From contig JBPOFN010000002.1 in assembly GCA_051251725.1 (NCBI GenBank), positions 1-64,000 on the forward strand: a stretch of 64,000 bases of DNA. The letters run 5' to 3'. A model generated the notes under the pieces. It saw only the letters and a program-made list of their open reading frames with translations, was not told where the DNA came from and did not search any database. This DNA is from JALZUE01 sp051251725. Its GTDB lineage: Bacteria; Pseudomonadota; Gammaproteobacteria; Enterobacterales; Alteromonadaceae. Position 1 is the stretch's first letter; every line of letters starts with the position of its first letter. A program made the translations under genes and the position numbers. This document shows positions 45,942 to 54,814 of the stretch, piece by piece.

Positions 45942-46547
45942 CTAAACCTGATAACTTCTACGCCCTGATAATGCGTGTGATAAGGTATTTCCGTCAACAT
46001 ACTCAAGCTCACCGCCCATTGGCACGCCATGCGCAATACGTGAAATAGTCACTTGGTACTTTTCACTTAACTGGGCAATAAAATGTGCCGTCGCTTCACC
46101 TTCAACGGTAGGGTTAGTTGCTAGGATCACTTCGTTAATATCACCCTTTTGTAATTGCTGCTCAAGTACATCAAGACCTAAGTCGTCAGGGCCAATACCA
46201 TCAATAGGAGATAAATGCCCCATTAAAACAAAATAGCGGCCAACAAACTCACCGGTTTGCTCAATCGCTAAGACATCGGCAGGACTTTCAACAATGCATA
46301 ATAAGCCGGTGATTTGCCTTTTAACACTTAAGCAGATTTCACAGCTTTCTTGCTCGGTAAAATTACGACAGCTTTTACAATGTCCAACTTCACTCATCGC
46401 CTTTGATAATACCCCTGAGAGTTTGTCGCCACCAATGCGGTTACGCTCTAATAAGTGAAAGGCCATACGCTGCGCTGACTTTGCACCAACACCAGGTAAA
46501 CAACGAAATGACTCAATGAGTTCTTGAACTAATGGGCTAAATTTCAT
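45942..46547 (-). CDS. recR: Recombination protein RecR
   Basis: RecR works with RecO/RecF in RecA loading at gaps. The 201-residue protein has the helix-hairpin-helix segment RCLPGVGAKSAQRMAFHLL, the four-Cys zinc finger (CKSCRNF...CEIC), a Toprim domain (LLCIVESPADVLAIEQT) and the C-terminal HGVPMGGELEYVDGNTL. It stands apart from dnaX-ybaB, its usual partners, which are not in the window. Confidence 0.96.
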   Translation of the reverse strand: MKFSPLVQELIESFRCLPGVGAKSAQRMAFHLLERNRIGGDKLSGVLSKAMSEVGHCKSCRNFTEQESCEICLSVKRQITGLLCIVESPADVLAIEQTGEFVGRYFVLMGHLSPIDGIGPDDLGLDVLEQQLQKGDINEVILATNPTVEGEATAHFIAQLSEKYQVTISRIAHGVPMGGELEYVDGNTLSHALSGRRSYQV

Positions 46548-46627
46548 GAAAAAACAATGCTAAGAATAATTAGCCAGAAGACTACCACAAGGGGGAAAAA
46601 GATTGAATGTTAGATTGAAAATATAAG

Positions 46628-46676
46628 CCGTGTTAATTGTATGCTCAAGCGCTTTGCTGAGTAACAATTAACACGG
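46628..46676. repeat. Long hairpin between fbp and recR
   Basis: A perfect 13-bp inverted repeat CCGTGTTAATTGT (46628-46640) / ACAATTAACACGG (46664-46676), with a 23-nt loop able to pair further (CTCA / TGAG). It follows the fbp stop; there is no T run, so it may be a processing or stabilising hairpin or a repeat element rather than a terminator. Confidence 0.65.
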
Positions 46677-46740
46677 TAGAGACTTTATCGCTGAGGTAAA
46701 TAGCTAACGTATTAGCACGATAAAAGTTTGCTAGCAGTCG

Positions 46741-47709
46741 TTATGATAAGTATGAAAGATAAGTATCTACTTCAACACTTGAGCCTAATGCAACAGGCAC
46801 ACGCTGATGCAAGCTTTGCGGTTGAATATCTAAAATACGCTCTTGATCAGCAAAGGCTTTACCACCGGCTTGCTCAATTAACAGCGCCATAGGATTGGCT
46901 TCATATAATAAACGTAGCTTACCATTTTTAGTGCCTTCACGCGTATCTGATGGGTATAAGAAAATACCACCTCGTGATAACACACGATGCACATCACCCA
47001 CCATCGCTGCATTCCAACGCATATTGTATTGCTTTGCCATCGGTCCTGATTTACCGGCAACAACATCGCGAATATATTGTTTGCTTGGCGAATGCCAAAA
47101 ATTTTCATTCGACATGTTAATGGCAAACTCAGCACATTCTGGTACAACCGTTAACTCAGGGTGCGTTAAAACAAAGCTACCCTGCGTTGAATCAAGCGTG
47201 TAACCACGTGTAGGGCCACCCGTTGTCATCACTAATAAGGTTGATGGACCATAAAGTACATAACCAGCACAAACTTGTTGACTACCTTGCTGAGCAAACT
47301 GACGTTCGTCACTAGCAGCAATATCATTACGCGCTGGGTAAATAGTAAAAATAGTCCCTATTTGGCCGTTAATATCGATATTAGACGAACCATCTAAAGG
47401 ATCAAAGGCAACTATGTATTGACCATTCTCATGACCCGCGACAATATCATCTTCTTCTTCCGAGGCAATTGCTTTAACCGATCCCTCTTCTAACAAAATA
47501 TCTTTCAATAATTGATTAGAGATCACATCGAGTTTTTTCTGGGTTTCACCTTGAATGTTCTCATCCGTGGTTGAACCTAAAACATCGGCTAATTGACCTT
47601 GGCTAACGCGAAAAGAGATTTCTTTACACGCTTCTAAGACCGTACGAATTAACAGAATTAATTCTGTTGGCGTATTATCTTTTTGTAAAACAGGAATAAG
47701 TCTTTTCAT
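46741..47709 (-). CDS. fbp: Fructose-1,6-bisphosphatase class I
   Basis: FBPase hydrolyses fructose-1,6-bisphosphate to fructose-6-phosphate, the committed gluconeogenic step. The 322-residue protein has the metal-binding signature VAFDPLDGSSNIDINGQIG, an acidic EEEDD stretch before it, and RGGIFLYPSDTREG and LIEQAGGKAF near the C-terminus. It lies 13 bp behind fba. With eda and fba it would turn KDPG-aldolase triose into hexose for biosynthesis, needed when growing on alginate. Confidence 0.96.
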   Translation of the reverse strand: MKRLIPVLQKDNTPTELILLIRTVLEACKEISFRVSQGQLADVLGSTTDENIQGETQKKLDVISNQLLKDILLEEGSVKAIASEEEDDIVAGHENGQYIVAFDPLDGSSNIDINGQIGTIFTIYPARNDIAASDERQFAQQGSQQVCAGYVLYGPSTLLVMTTGGPTRGYTLDSTQGSFVLTHPELTVVPECAEFAINMSNENFWHSPSKQYIRDVVAGKSGPMAKQYNMRWNAAMVGDVHRVLSRGGIFLYPSDTREGTKNGKLRLLYEANPMALLIEQAGGKAFADQERILDIQPQSLHQRVPVALGSSVEVDTYLSYLS

Positions 47710-47722
47710 CTCGCCTCCAATA

Positions 47723-48802
47723 TTAACTATAACGGTTAATACAATTTAAATCTGAAAATGAAGTTTCTAAGCGTCTTGCCATTGATTTTTCCGCTTCACG
47801 TAACCAAACACGTGGGTCATAGTACTTTTTATTCGGTACATCATAACCGTCTGGATTACCAATTTGGTTCGCTAAGAAATCACTTTTTGCTAAGTAATAC
47901 TCTTTCACACCTTTCCACGTTGCCCATTGCGTATCAGTATCAATGTTCATTTTAATCGCGCCGTAACTGATCGCTTCTCTGATATCGGCAACAGCAGAGC
48001 CTGAGCCGCCATGAAAAACAAAATTCAATGGCTGATGTGGTAAATTAAACTTTTCTGAAACAAACGCTTGCGAGTTTTTCAAAATAAGTGGTGTTAATTC
48101 AACATTACCAGGTTTATATACTCCGTGCACATTACCAAACGATGCCGCAATTGTGAATTTATCACTGATTTTAATTAACTGTTCATAAGCGTAAGCAACA
48201 TCTTCAGGTTGAGTATAAAGTGATGAACTATCGATATCGGTATTATCAACACCGTCTTCTTCACCACCGGTGCAGCCTAATTCAATTTCTAAGGTCATGC
48301 CCATTTTGCTCATGCGCGCTAAATACTTACCGCAAATCTCAATATTTTCTTCTAAAGACTCTTCCGATAAATCAATCATGTGCGAGCTAAACAATGGTCG
48401 GCCGGTTTGTTCATAATAAGCTTCACCAGCATCTAACAAACCATCAATCCACGGTAATAAGTTTTTCGCCGCATGATCAGTATGCAAAATTACTGGCACG
48501 CCATAAAACTGAGCAACATGATTAATATAATGTGCGGCGGCAATACCACCTTGAACTGATGCTTCAATACCTGAAACTTTTGCCGCTTTACCAAGAAAAA
48601 AGGCAGCGCCACCATTTGATAGCTGCACAATAATTGGTGAATTAACCGCAGCCGCAGCTTCTAATGTTGCATTGGCAGAAGATGTGCCGATAACATTAAC
48701 AGCCGGATAAGCAAATTGTCCTGCCCGTGCATAATTGAACAAGGCTTGAACGTCATCACCAGTTACAACCCCTGGCTTGATAGATAAAATTGAATTAGAC
48801 AT
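47723..48802 (-). CDS. fba: Fructose-bisphosphate aldolase class II
   Basis: The zinc-dependent aldolase of 359 residues: PAVNVIGTSSANATLEAA, the metal-binding HTDHAAKNLLPW and GNVHGVYKPGNVELTP, and the FHGGSGS phosphate-binding segment. It is E. coli FbaA-like in length and start (KPGVVTGDDVQ). Here it stands between eda and fbp, with 33 bp and 13 bp spacing, instead of beside pgk as usual. It may be a second, catabolism-linked copy, but this cannot be judged from the window. Confidence 0.95.
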   Translation of the reverse strand: MSNSILSIKPGVVTGDDVQALFNYARAGQFAYPAVNVIGTSSANATLEAAAAVNSPIIVQLSNGGAAFFLGKAAKVSGIEASVQGGIAAAHYINHVAQFYGVPVILHTDHAAKNLLPWIDGLLDAGEAYYEQTGRPLFSSHMIDLSEESLEENIEICGKYLARMSKMGMTLEIELGCTGGEEDGVDNTDIDSSSLYTQPEDVAYAYEQLIKISDKFTIAASFGNVHGVYKPGNVELTPLILKNSQAFVSEKFNLPHQPLNFVFHGGSGSAVADIREAISYGAIKMNIDTDTQWATWKGVKEYYLAKSDFLANQIGNPDGYDVPNKKYYDPRVWLREAEKSMARRLETSFSDLNCINRYS

Positions 48803-48835
48803 AGTGATACTCCCCAGTACGTTAATTTATGTCAA

Positions 48836-49450
48836 TTAGTTCGCTAATCGACAAGCTTCAGTAATAGCTTGCCAATCTTGATTGTTAACCCATTCTTTTT
48901 TCGCTATCCAAGTACCGCCAACAGCGAAGACATTATTGAGTGATAAAAACTCATGTCTGTTTTCTAAGGTAACGCCGCCTGTTGGACAAAATTTTACATC
49001 TTGAAAAACAGAAGAAACTGCGGCTAAAAATTTAGCACCACCAGCAAGCGATGCTGGAAATAATTTCATTTCAGTAAAACCAAATTCACGGGCAAGTAAT
49101 ATTTCCCCCGTATTAGACACACCTGGTACAACAGGAATATGACAATCGGATAAATAACCTAATAATCGCTCTGACACTGCCGGTGTAATAATAAAATCAG
49201 CACCTGCATCAATAGCTTGCTGTAAAATAACTTCGTTCGTAATAGTACCGGCACCCACTAATAAATCAGGTAACGCTGCTTTAATCGCCTTAAGTGCGTC
49301 TAACGATGCCTCGGTGCGTAGAACAACTTCAACTAAGCCTAAGCCGGCTTCTGCCATTGCTGTTGCAATACTAACGCCCTGCTCTACTGTATCTGCTTGA
49401 ATGATCGGTAATAACGTTTGCTTACCCATCATTGATGAAAATGTTTTCAT
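48836..49450 (-). CDS. eda: 2-keto-3-deoxy-6-phosphogluconate aldolase
   Basis: Eda splits KDPG into pyruvate and glyceraldehyde-3-phosphate, the last step of alginate (DEH-KDG-KDPG) and Entner-Doudoroff catabolism. The 204-residue protein shows GLVEVVLRTEASLDALKAI, GAGTITNEVILQQAIDAGA, the Schiff-base Lys in EMKLFPASLAGG, and KFCPTGGV. It begins the eda-fba-fbp run and follows a decayed kdgK, its normal pathway partner, with a 0.7-kb AT-rich gap that should hold its own promoter. Confidence 0.96.
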   Translation of the reverse strand: MKTFSSMMGKQTLLPIIQADTVEQGVSIATAMAEAGLGLVEVVLRTEASLDALKAIKAALPDLLVGAGTITNEVILQQAIDAGADFIITPAVSERLLGYLSDCHIPVVPGVSNTGEILLAREFGFTEMKLFPASLAGGAKFLAAVSSVFQDVKFCPTGGVTLENRHEFLSLNNVFAVGGTWIAKKEWVNNQDWQAITEACRLAN

Positions 49451-50176
49451 GCTTATAACCCTGCAATAACTTCATTTATAAAAACGAATAAATCTTTTGA
49501 ACAGTTAAATGATCTACTTTCACATAAAAAACGTAATAAAAAATCGAAACTTTCAATCAACTTAATTAACCTGCGTTGTAATAACCCGTATCTTATTTTA
49601 AGAACTAGTAATATAAAAGGTTATTTTAATATCATTTAGATATATGTAAATATATTTTATAAAAACACATTTTAATAAAAACCCACAAAAAACAAAATAA
49701 AACGATAAAAATCAACAGGAAGAAATAAAAAATTGGTTGTTATATAATTTTACAGACTATTTTTTTGTAAAAACATTTAACAAATACAACTGAAAATAAA
49801 ATAAAAAAAACGAAACTAATATTGTTGTTGTAATTTACCAAGTAAATAAAACGGTTAACAAATTAAAAAACTGTTTTAACATGAGTAACTTCTAAACAAA
49901 AAACATAAGTTGATATGTTTACTTACAAACAACAAATCAAATATATTTAAATCTCAGTTAAAAACAGCATTTATAAATTAAATACTGACATGTATAACAC
50001 TTTATTAACTTGCTGATTTAGCCGCTGCTGACAAAAAAGGATACAAACACAGTTTCAATAAGCTTGGGCTATTGAACTATCCTTTATATTATAATTATAT
50101 TTTTTACTCTGTGCTGTGCTTACAAACTAGAAATCCCCTTGCTAACAGAATGCCCCCATCCTTGGAATGCATATGA
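49451..50176. other. AT-rich promoter region of eda with upstream terminator
   Basis: No gene is seen. On the minus strand a hairpin at about 50036-50085 (arms AGTTTCAATA / TATTGAACT and AAAGGATA / TATCCTTT), followed by a T run, could end transcription from the MFS/kdgK side. The remaining ~580 bp are very AT-rich. AATTGGTT at 49731-49738 matches one arm of the inverted repeat near the regulator gene. Confidence 0.55.
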
Positions 50177-50520
50177 CTAAGCTAAGTAGAAGTGTTTATT
50201 AAACTCAGTTTCAGGCACGATGGCACCTGGATGTTGAATAACAAAAACGGCAACTTGTGCTGCTAATGCTACGGCTTGTGCTACTGGCATATTTGCCATT
50301 GTGGCACCTAAATAAGCGCCATTAAATGCCCCCTGCAGAGGTAGTATCAACAATATTTTTTACTGGTGTGATCCCAACGTCACATTAACTATCTTGGGTG
50401 AGACACAAAACACTTTGCTCGCCATTATTTAAGATAAGTTCATCAAAGGCACTTCCACGCCAATAAAGAAATGACCATTTACCTTACTCGCCAGTTGATA
50501 CTAAATACCCAAAGCATTGC
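50177..50520 (-). pseudogene. kdgK: Decayed 2-keto-3-deoxygluconate kinase gene
   Basis: Minus-strand pieces match KdgK (PfkB family). The C-terminus reads AFNGAYLGATMANMPVA, then VIQHPGAIVPETEF, and ends at TAG 50177-50179. Before it, in another frame, are KNIVDTTSAG and FDELILNNGEQSVLCL, and further up YLVSTGE-stop-GKWSFLYWRGSA. Defects: TAA stops at 50484-50486 and 50385-50387, a frameshift at ~50331-50336 inside the AGD(S/A)F catalytic motif, an internal deletion between the YWR block and FDELI, and loss of the first ~90 residues. It sits between the importer gene and eda, where an intact kdgK would be expected in an alginate operon. Confidence 0.88.
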
Positions 50521-50534
50521 GTCGCTGATTCAAT

Positions 50535-50563
50535 CAAGCCAACTGCCGTCAGCAGTTGGCTTG
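50535..50563 (-). terminator. Strong hairpin after the MFS gene
   Basis: Perfect 12-bp arms CAAGCCAACTGC / GCAGTTGGCTTG with a 5-nt loop, ~130 bp past the MFS stop and just upstream of the kdgK remnant. No T run follows, so termination is tentative. Confidence 0.5.
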
Positions 50564-50694
50564 AAACCTCAGAAATAGTCTTTTTCAATAAACAGCGGTG
50601 TAATAAACATCTCACAAACTTTGTTTATTGTGACAATTTCCTGATTGGATGAGTTCAATCATGCACTCACCCATTAAGCCTATGGTCTTCTACA

Positions 50695-51990
50695 TTACAG
50701 TTTTTTTAATGGTTCAACTTTTGGAATAAGAATCCAAACCGCTAGCATCGCAGTAACCGCTAAAGACGCACCGATTACAAATACTGGCGTGTAGTTACCA
50801 TCAGCCGTTAAGAACGGTACAAGCGAAGTTAAACCAACAACCGCTAATTTAGCAGCCATGCCCGAGAAACCGGCCAGTGTACCAACTGTCTTTTTACCTA
50901 ATAAATCACTCGGTAATGTTTGCACGTTACCAATAGCTGTTTGGAAACCAAATAAAATAACGGCCATAATAATTACCGCAGTCGTTGGTCCACCTGGGCT
51001 TGCCATTGCTAGCAAGGCTGGCAACATAATTAAGCAACCTAAAGTAATAGTAAATTTACGTGTTTTATCGGTATTCCAACCTGCACTTAAACGATTTTGC
51101 GCAAGCAAACCGCCAAACCAAGCACCAAACATAGCGCCTACATATGGTACCCAACCGTAGATACCAATAGATTTAACATCCATGCCATATACTTCATTTA
51201 AGTAAATTGGGATCCAGAAAACAAATAACCACCAAATTGGGTCAATAGCGGCAGAAGCGATAATAACGCCCCAGCTTTGTTTACGAGAAAGCAATTCTCC
51301 TGTTGATGGATTGTATTCTTCAGCTTCAGAACCATCGTCTTGAACACTCGTTCTTTGACCCGTTAAAATATATTCGCGTTCCGCGTCAGTGATCCAAGGG
51401 TGAGCTTTAGGCGGCGCTTTAACTAAGATAAGCCAAGGAATAAGCCATAACAAACCAACAACACCAATAACCACAAATACCATTTGCCAGCTAAAATAAA
51501 CCGTTAAATAAGCAATTAAAGGTATTGAAATAATACCGCCAATTGCCGCCCCTGAATTAAAAATCCCTTGTGCTAAAGCACGCTCTTTGGTTGGAAACCA
51601 GTCAGCATTACTTTTAGTTGCACCAGGCCAGTTACCGGCTTCTGCCACACCTAAAATAGCGCGGAAAATACTAAAACTAAGTACACCTTGCGCAAATGCA
51701 TGAGCCGCTGTTGCCAGTGACCAAACACCGATAGAAAGCACGAAACCTAAACGCGTGCCGACCCAGTCAAATATTTTCCCGAAGATCGCTTGACCAAAGG
51801 CATACGAAAATACGAAAACGACTGAAATATTGGCATAGATTTGTTTACGCTCAAATGCTGATTCGTCTGGAAAAAGATCTTCGACGATATCAGGCCAGAG
51901 TACGCTAAGCGCTTGACGGTCAATATAATTTATCACTGTGGCTAGAGCGATTAGAGCAATCACCCACCAACGTAAGCCTTTAATTTCCAT
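50695..51990 (-). CDS. MFS transporter for unsaturated/keto-uronates (ExuT/GudP-like)
   Basis: A 431-residue major facilitator with 12 helices, of the anion:cation symporter family (hexuronate/glucarate type): KGLRWWVIALIALATVINYI, YIDRQALSVLWP, GVAEAGNWPGATKSNADWFPTKERALAQGIFNSG. Homologues in alginate operons import DEH or oligo-alginate across the inner membrane; the substrate here is inferred from neighbours kdgF and the PL6 lyase. It follows kdgF by 90 bp and precedes the kdgK remnant. Confidence 0.88.
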   Translation of the reverse strand: MEIKGLRWWVIALIALATVINYIDRQALSVLWPDIVEDLFPDESAFERKQIYANISVVFVFSYAFGQAIFGKIFDWVGTRLGFVLSIGVWSLATAAHAFAQGVLSFSIFRAILGVAEAGNWPGATKSNADWFPTKERALAQGIFNSGAAIGGIISIPLIAYLTVYFSWQMVFVVIGVVGLLWLIPWLILVKAPPKAHPWITDAEREYILTGQRTSVQDDGSEAEEYNPSTGELLSRKQSWGVIIASAAIDPIWWLFVFWIPIYLNEVYGMDVKSIGIYGWVPYVGAMFGAWFGGLLAQNRLSAGWNTDKTRKFTITLGCLIMLPALLAMASPGGPTTAVIIMAVILFGFQTAIGNVQTLPSDLLGKKTVGTLAGFSGMAAKLAVVGLTSLVPFLTADGNYTPVFVIGASLAVTAMLAVWILIPKVEPLKKL

Positions 51991-52080
51991 AATATATCTC
52001 TTTTATAACTTGTTTTTATTGACAATAAACCACTATCATTCTTGCGTTTGATAACAACCTATTGCGCTACTGCTTTTTTA

Positions 52081-52425
52081 TTAAGTTTCTGCTAAAAAAT
52101 CTTCTCGACAGGGACTAAAAGAATCAATAAGTACCCCCGCTTCAAGGCACTTGGCACCATGTTTAATATTAGGTTTCATGTAGTAACAATCTCCTGCTTT
52201 TAATTGTTGGGTTTCATCCCCAATGGTAATTTCAAATAAGCCGCTTTCAACATAAGTGACTTGCGAATGAAAATGATCATGCATATAACCAACAGCGCCC
52301 GTTGCAAACATAACTTTAACCATCATTACTTGTTGGTTAAAACCTAAAATCTGACGTGAAATACCATCACCAAGATCCTCAATTTCAACTTTATCAGCAA
52401 ATAAAAATGCTGCTGTTTGTTTCAT
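52081..52425 (-). CDS. kdgF: KdgF-type cupin, unsaturated uronate linearisation
   Basis: KdgF converts 4,5-unsaturated monouronates from pectin or alginate lyases into the open keto forms (DKI/DEH). The 114-residue single cupin has the metal-binding His pattern in MHDHFHSQVTYVESG, with GDCYYMKPNIKHGAK as the second cupin motif. It lies 22 bp behind the PL6 lyase gene in the alginate operon. Cytoplasmic; no signal peptide. Confidence 0.9.
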   Translation of the reverse strand: MKQTAAFLFADKVEIEDLGDGISRQILGFNQQVMMVKVMFATGAVGYMHDHFHSQVTYVESGLFEITIGDETQQLKAGDCYYMKPNIKHGAKCLEAGVLIDSFSPCREDFLAET

Positions 52426-52447
52426 AACACTATGCCCTACTTTTACT

Positions 52448-54715
52448 TTACTGCTTATCGAACGTATTATTATTAATAGTTGCTGTATGTTTGCCAGGGA
52501 AGTTCAATTCAACAATCGCAATATCAGGCGTATTAACAAAAGTATTGTTGATCACTTTTGTGATGGGTTCCCCCACAGTATGGTTAATCACTAATGGTGC
52601 GCTGTCAGACACTAAGTTATTGTTAACTGTAGATACTTGTACGCCATGAATCAAGATAGCAGCTTTTTCTTTGTTGCGTTTACCATAACCAAGATGATTT
52701 ATTTGGTTATTTTGAATTAATAAATGTGGACCAAAAGTACTTTCATCTGTACCTCCGCGATAAAGTTTTACTAAAGCGCCTTCAACATCTTTAAATGAAC
52801 TATTGATAATAGTGACGTACTCAGCGTTATAAATACCCAGATCATCATTTTCTTTGTGTAGCCTTAAAATATCACCCGTAATATTATCGAACTGTGAATT
52901 ATCTATCACTATGCTGTTTGCAAAGCTGCGAAAGCCCGCATCTAAAAAGTGAAATGAGTGGTTAATATCTAAGTTAATTACTTTTGAATTAAGCAGTTCG
53001 AAGCGATAATTAGCTAACATAGGTAAACGTGAGGTACGGACAAAAACATTACCGGCAGAGTCAGCCGCTTTTTTACCATTGATAGTAACGCCATCAATTT
53101 GTAGCGCGCCATGATCTAATATTTCAAAACTGGTTGAACGCATCAGATTTAATGATACATCTGCATCTTTAGCTGCGCGAATAGTAATAACTTTATTTAC
53201 TTTAGCAATTTTATGTAATTCATATTGACCTGCAGCAAGCTCTAAAACATCACCATCATTGGCGGTTAAAATAGCGTTATAAATAGCATTTTCCGTTGCT
53301 TGTAGCGCTATTGTATTGCCCGAGGCAAACTGCGTTTCAGGCCCAACTTTAGGATACCAAACAACACCAACATCGTCTTTTTGCGTTACTTTAAGGTCTT
53401 TACTGACTCCTTGCGAAACTGTGTTATCAACCGGGTACAATAACCCGTTTTTATGACGTTTTAATTCGACACTCGCTTTGTTAAAGCCTTTAGTCATTTG
53501 GCTGTCAGCAATATTATTGAGTACGTTATTAGTAAAAGTAATGCCACTGATATCGTCAAAAGCGGTAAACGAATCACGCCCCGCAGCATGGCTAATAAAG
53601 TTATTACTGATGGTCGAGTCTTGCGGCGTAGCACTGCGTTCAGTATCACTACCGGCCGCTAATTGAATGTTATCAACATTGATCAAGGTATTATTTTCAA
53701 TCAAAGCGTTTTTAACTTGGTGATAACGGTTAATCGTTGAATTAGGCACACCATTCATGACGGTTAAACCACTACCAAAGCGATAACCGGTTAAACCTTC
53801 TAAATAATTATTTCTAATGGTTTGATCAGCATTAATCACGCGAATACCACCAGTATGGTCAACACCATTACCAAAAAACACGTTGTTTTCAACTAAGTTA
53901 CCATTGCCGTGGCGTAACGTTAATGTGCCGCGCGACTCAAAAAAGGTATTGTTGCGAATAACATTTTTACCTGATTTATTAGAAATAATTTCAACTTCAC
54001 CATTACAACGATCAAAGTAGTTATTTTCAATAATAGTAAATGAATCACTTAATGAAAAATGGCTGGTACCAATACGTAATGTTTCACCGCCATTTGAACC
54101 TAAGATAGGACGCGGGCCAAAATAGTTATGATCAATACGGTGATGATTTTCAATACTTTCTTTACTGTTTAAGCGTACCGTCATGGTTACGCCAACATTA
54201 CTTTTACCCACTAAATGATTATGATCAAAACGGTTATGTTTACCGTACATTACTACCCATTTGTCTTGTTCAAATTTACTTGGGTTATTGTAATGGTCAA
54301 TCACTACTTCAGTAACGCGGGTATGGTTTGCTAAATCTTTGGCATTACGGCGAAAAGAGATAACTTCACCGCGCGGCGCATAGCCATTTTTAAATACTAA
54401 ACCGGAAACAACTAAATGTTCTCCGCTTAAGCGCAAATCTGATAGTCCAGAAAGGATCACCTTTCCTTTGGTTTCAGCCGTTAAAGTAACAGGCGAGTCT
54501 TGAGTACCTGTAGCTGAAAATAAAATTTCAAAATTATTCCACACACCATTTGCTAAGACGATAGTATCGCCGGCAGACAACTGTTTAGCCGCATTTCGAT
54601 ATTCTTGTTGTGTTGTTACCTTGTAGGATTTTGCTAATACTTGCGCTGATAAAATATTACCAACAAAGAATAAACAAACAGCAACAATCGATATTTTTTG
54701 ACAACGTTTTAACAT
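52448..54715 (-). CDS. PL6 family alginate lyase (chondroitinase-B fold), two-domain
   Basis: PL6 enzymes cleave alginate by beta-elimination. The 755-residue protein has a signal peptide (cleaved near QVLAKS), then two right-handed parallel beta-helix domains. The first (~30-430) carries the PL6 hallmarks: NGGETLRIG (208-216, Ca-binding), Lys247 in ISNKSG and Arg268 in LTLRHG, the Brønsted base and acid. The second (~450-755) is another beta-helix without those motifs, as in full-length two-domain PL6 members. The gene lies between the TonB receptor and kdgF on the same strand. Periplasmic or surface exposed; mannuronate/guluronate preference is not predictable. Confidence 0.93.
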   Translation of the reverse strand: MLKRCQKISIVAVCLFFVGNILSAQVLAKSYKVTTQQEYRNAAKQLSAGDTIVLANGVWNNFEILFSATGTQDSPVTLTAETKGKVILSGLSDLRLSGEHLVVSGLVFKNGYAPRGEVISFRRNAKDLANHTRVTEVVIDHYNNPSKFEQDKWVVMYGKHNRFDHNHLVGKSNVGVTMTVRLNSKESIENHHRIDHNYFGPRPILGSNGGETLRIGTSHFSLSDSFTIIENNYFDRCNGEVEIISNKSGKNVIRNNTFFESRGTLTLRHGNGNLVENNVFFGNGVDHTGGIRVINADQTIRNNYLEGLTGYRFGSGLTVMNGVPNSTINRYHQVKNALIENNTLINVDNIQLAAGSDTERSATPQDSTISNNFISHAAGRDSFTAFDDISGITFTNNVLNNIADSQMTKGFNKASVELKRHKNGLLYPVDNTVSQGVSKDLKVTQKDDVGVVWYPKVGPETQFASGNTIALQATENAIYNAILTANDGDVLELAAGQYELHKIAKVNKVITIRAAKDADVSLNLMRSTSFEILDHGALQIDGVTINGKKAADSAGNVFVRTSRLPMLANYRFELLNSKVINLDINHSFHFLDAGFRSFANSIVIDNSQFDNITGDILRLHKENDDLGIYNAEYVTIINSSFKDVEGALVKLYRGGTDESTFGPHLLIQNNQINHLGYGKRNKEKAAILIHGVQVSTVNNNLVSDSAPLVINHTVGEPITKVINNTFVNTPDIAIVELNFPGKHTATINNNTFDKQ

Positions 54716-54745
54716 TATTATTAACTCACTTTGTTAAAATAAATA

Positions 54746-54777
54746 GAGCTCAATAAAGGTGCGGTTTTATTGAGCTC
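54746..54777 (-). terminator. Hairpin between the TonB receptor and PL6 genes
   Basis: Perfect 12-bp arms GAGCTCAATAAA / TTTATTGAGCTC with an 8-nt loop. In the middle of an operon it could lower downstream expression or protect the receptor mRNA 3' end. Confidence 0.6.
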
Positions 54778-54814
54778 CATGTGTTTTTTACTAATTTAAA
54801 TCATTAATAATTGA

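Noticed and set aside
49451..50176. Insertion sequence or replication origin in the AT-rich gap before eda
   Set aside because: No transposase frame, terminal repeats or DnaA-box cluster is visible; it fits a long promoter region beside a decayed gene.
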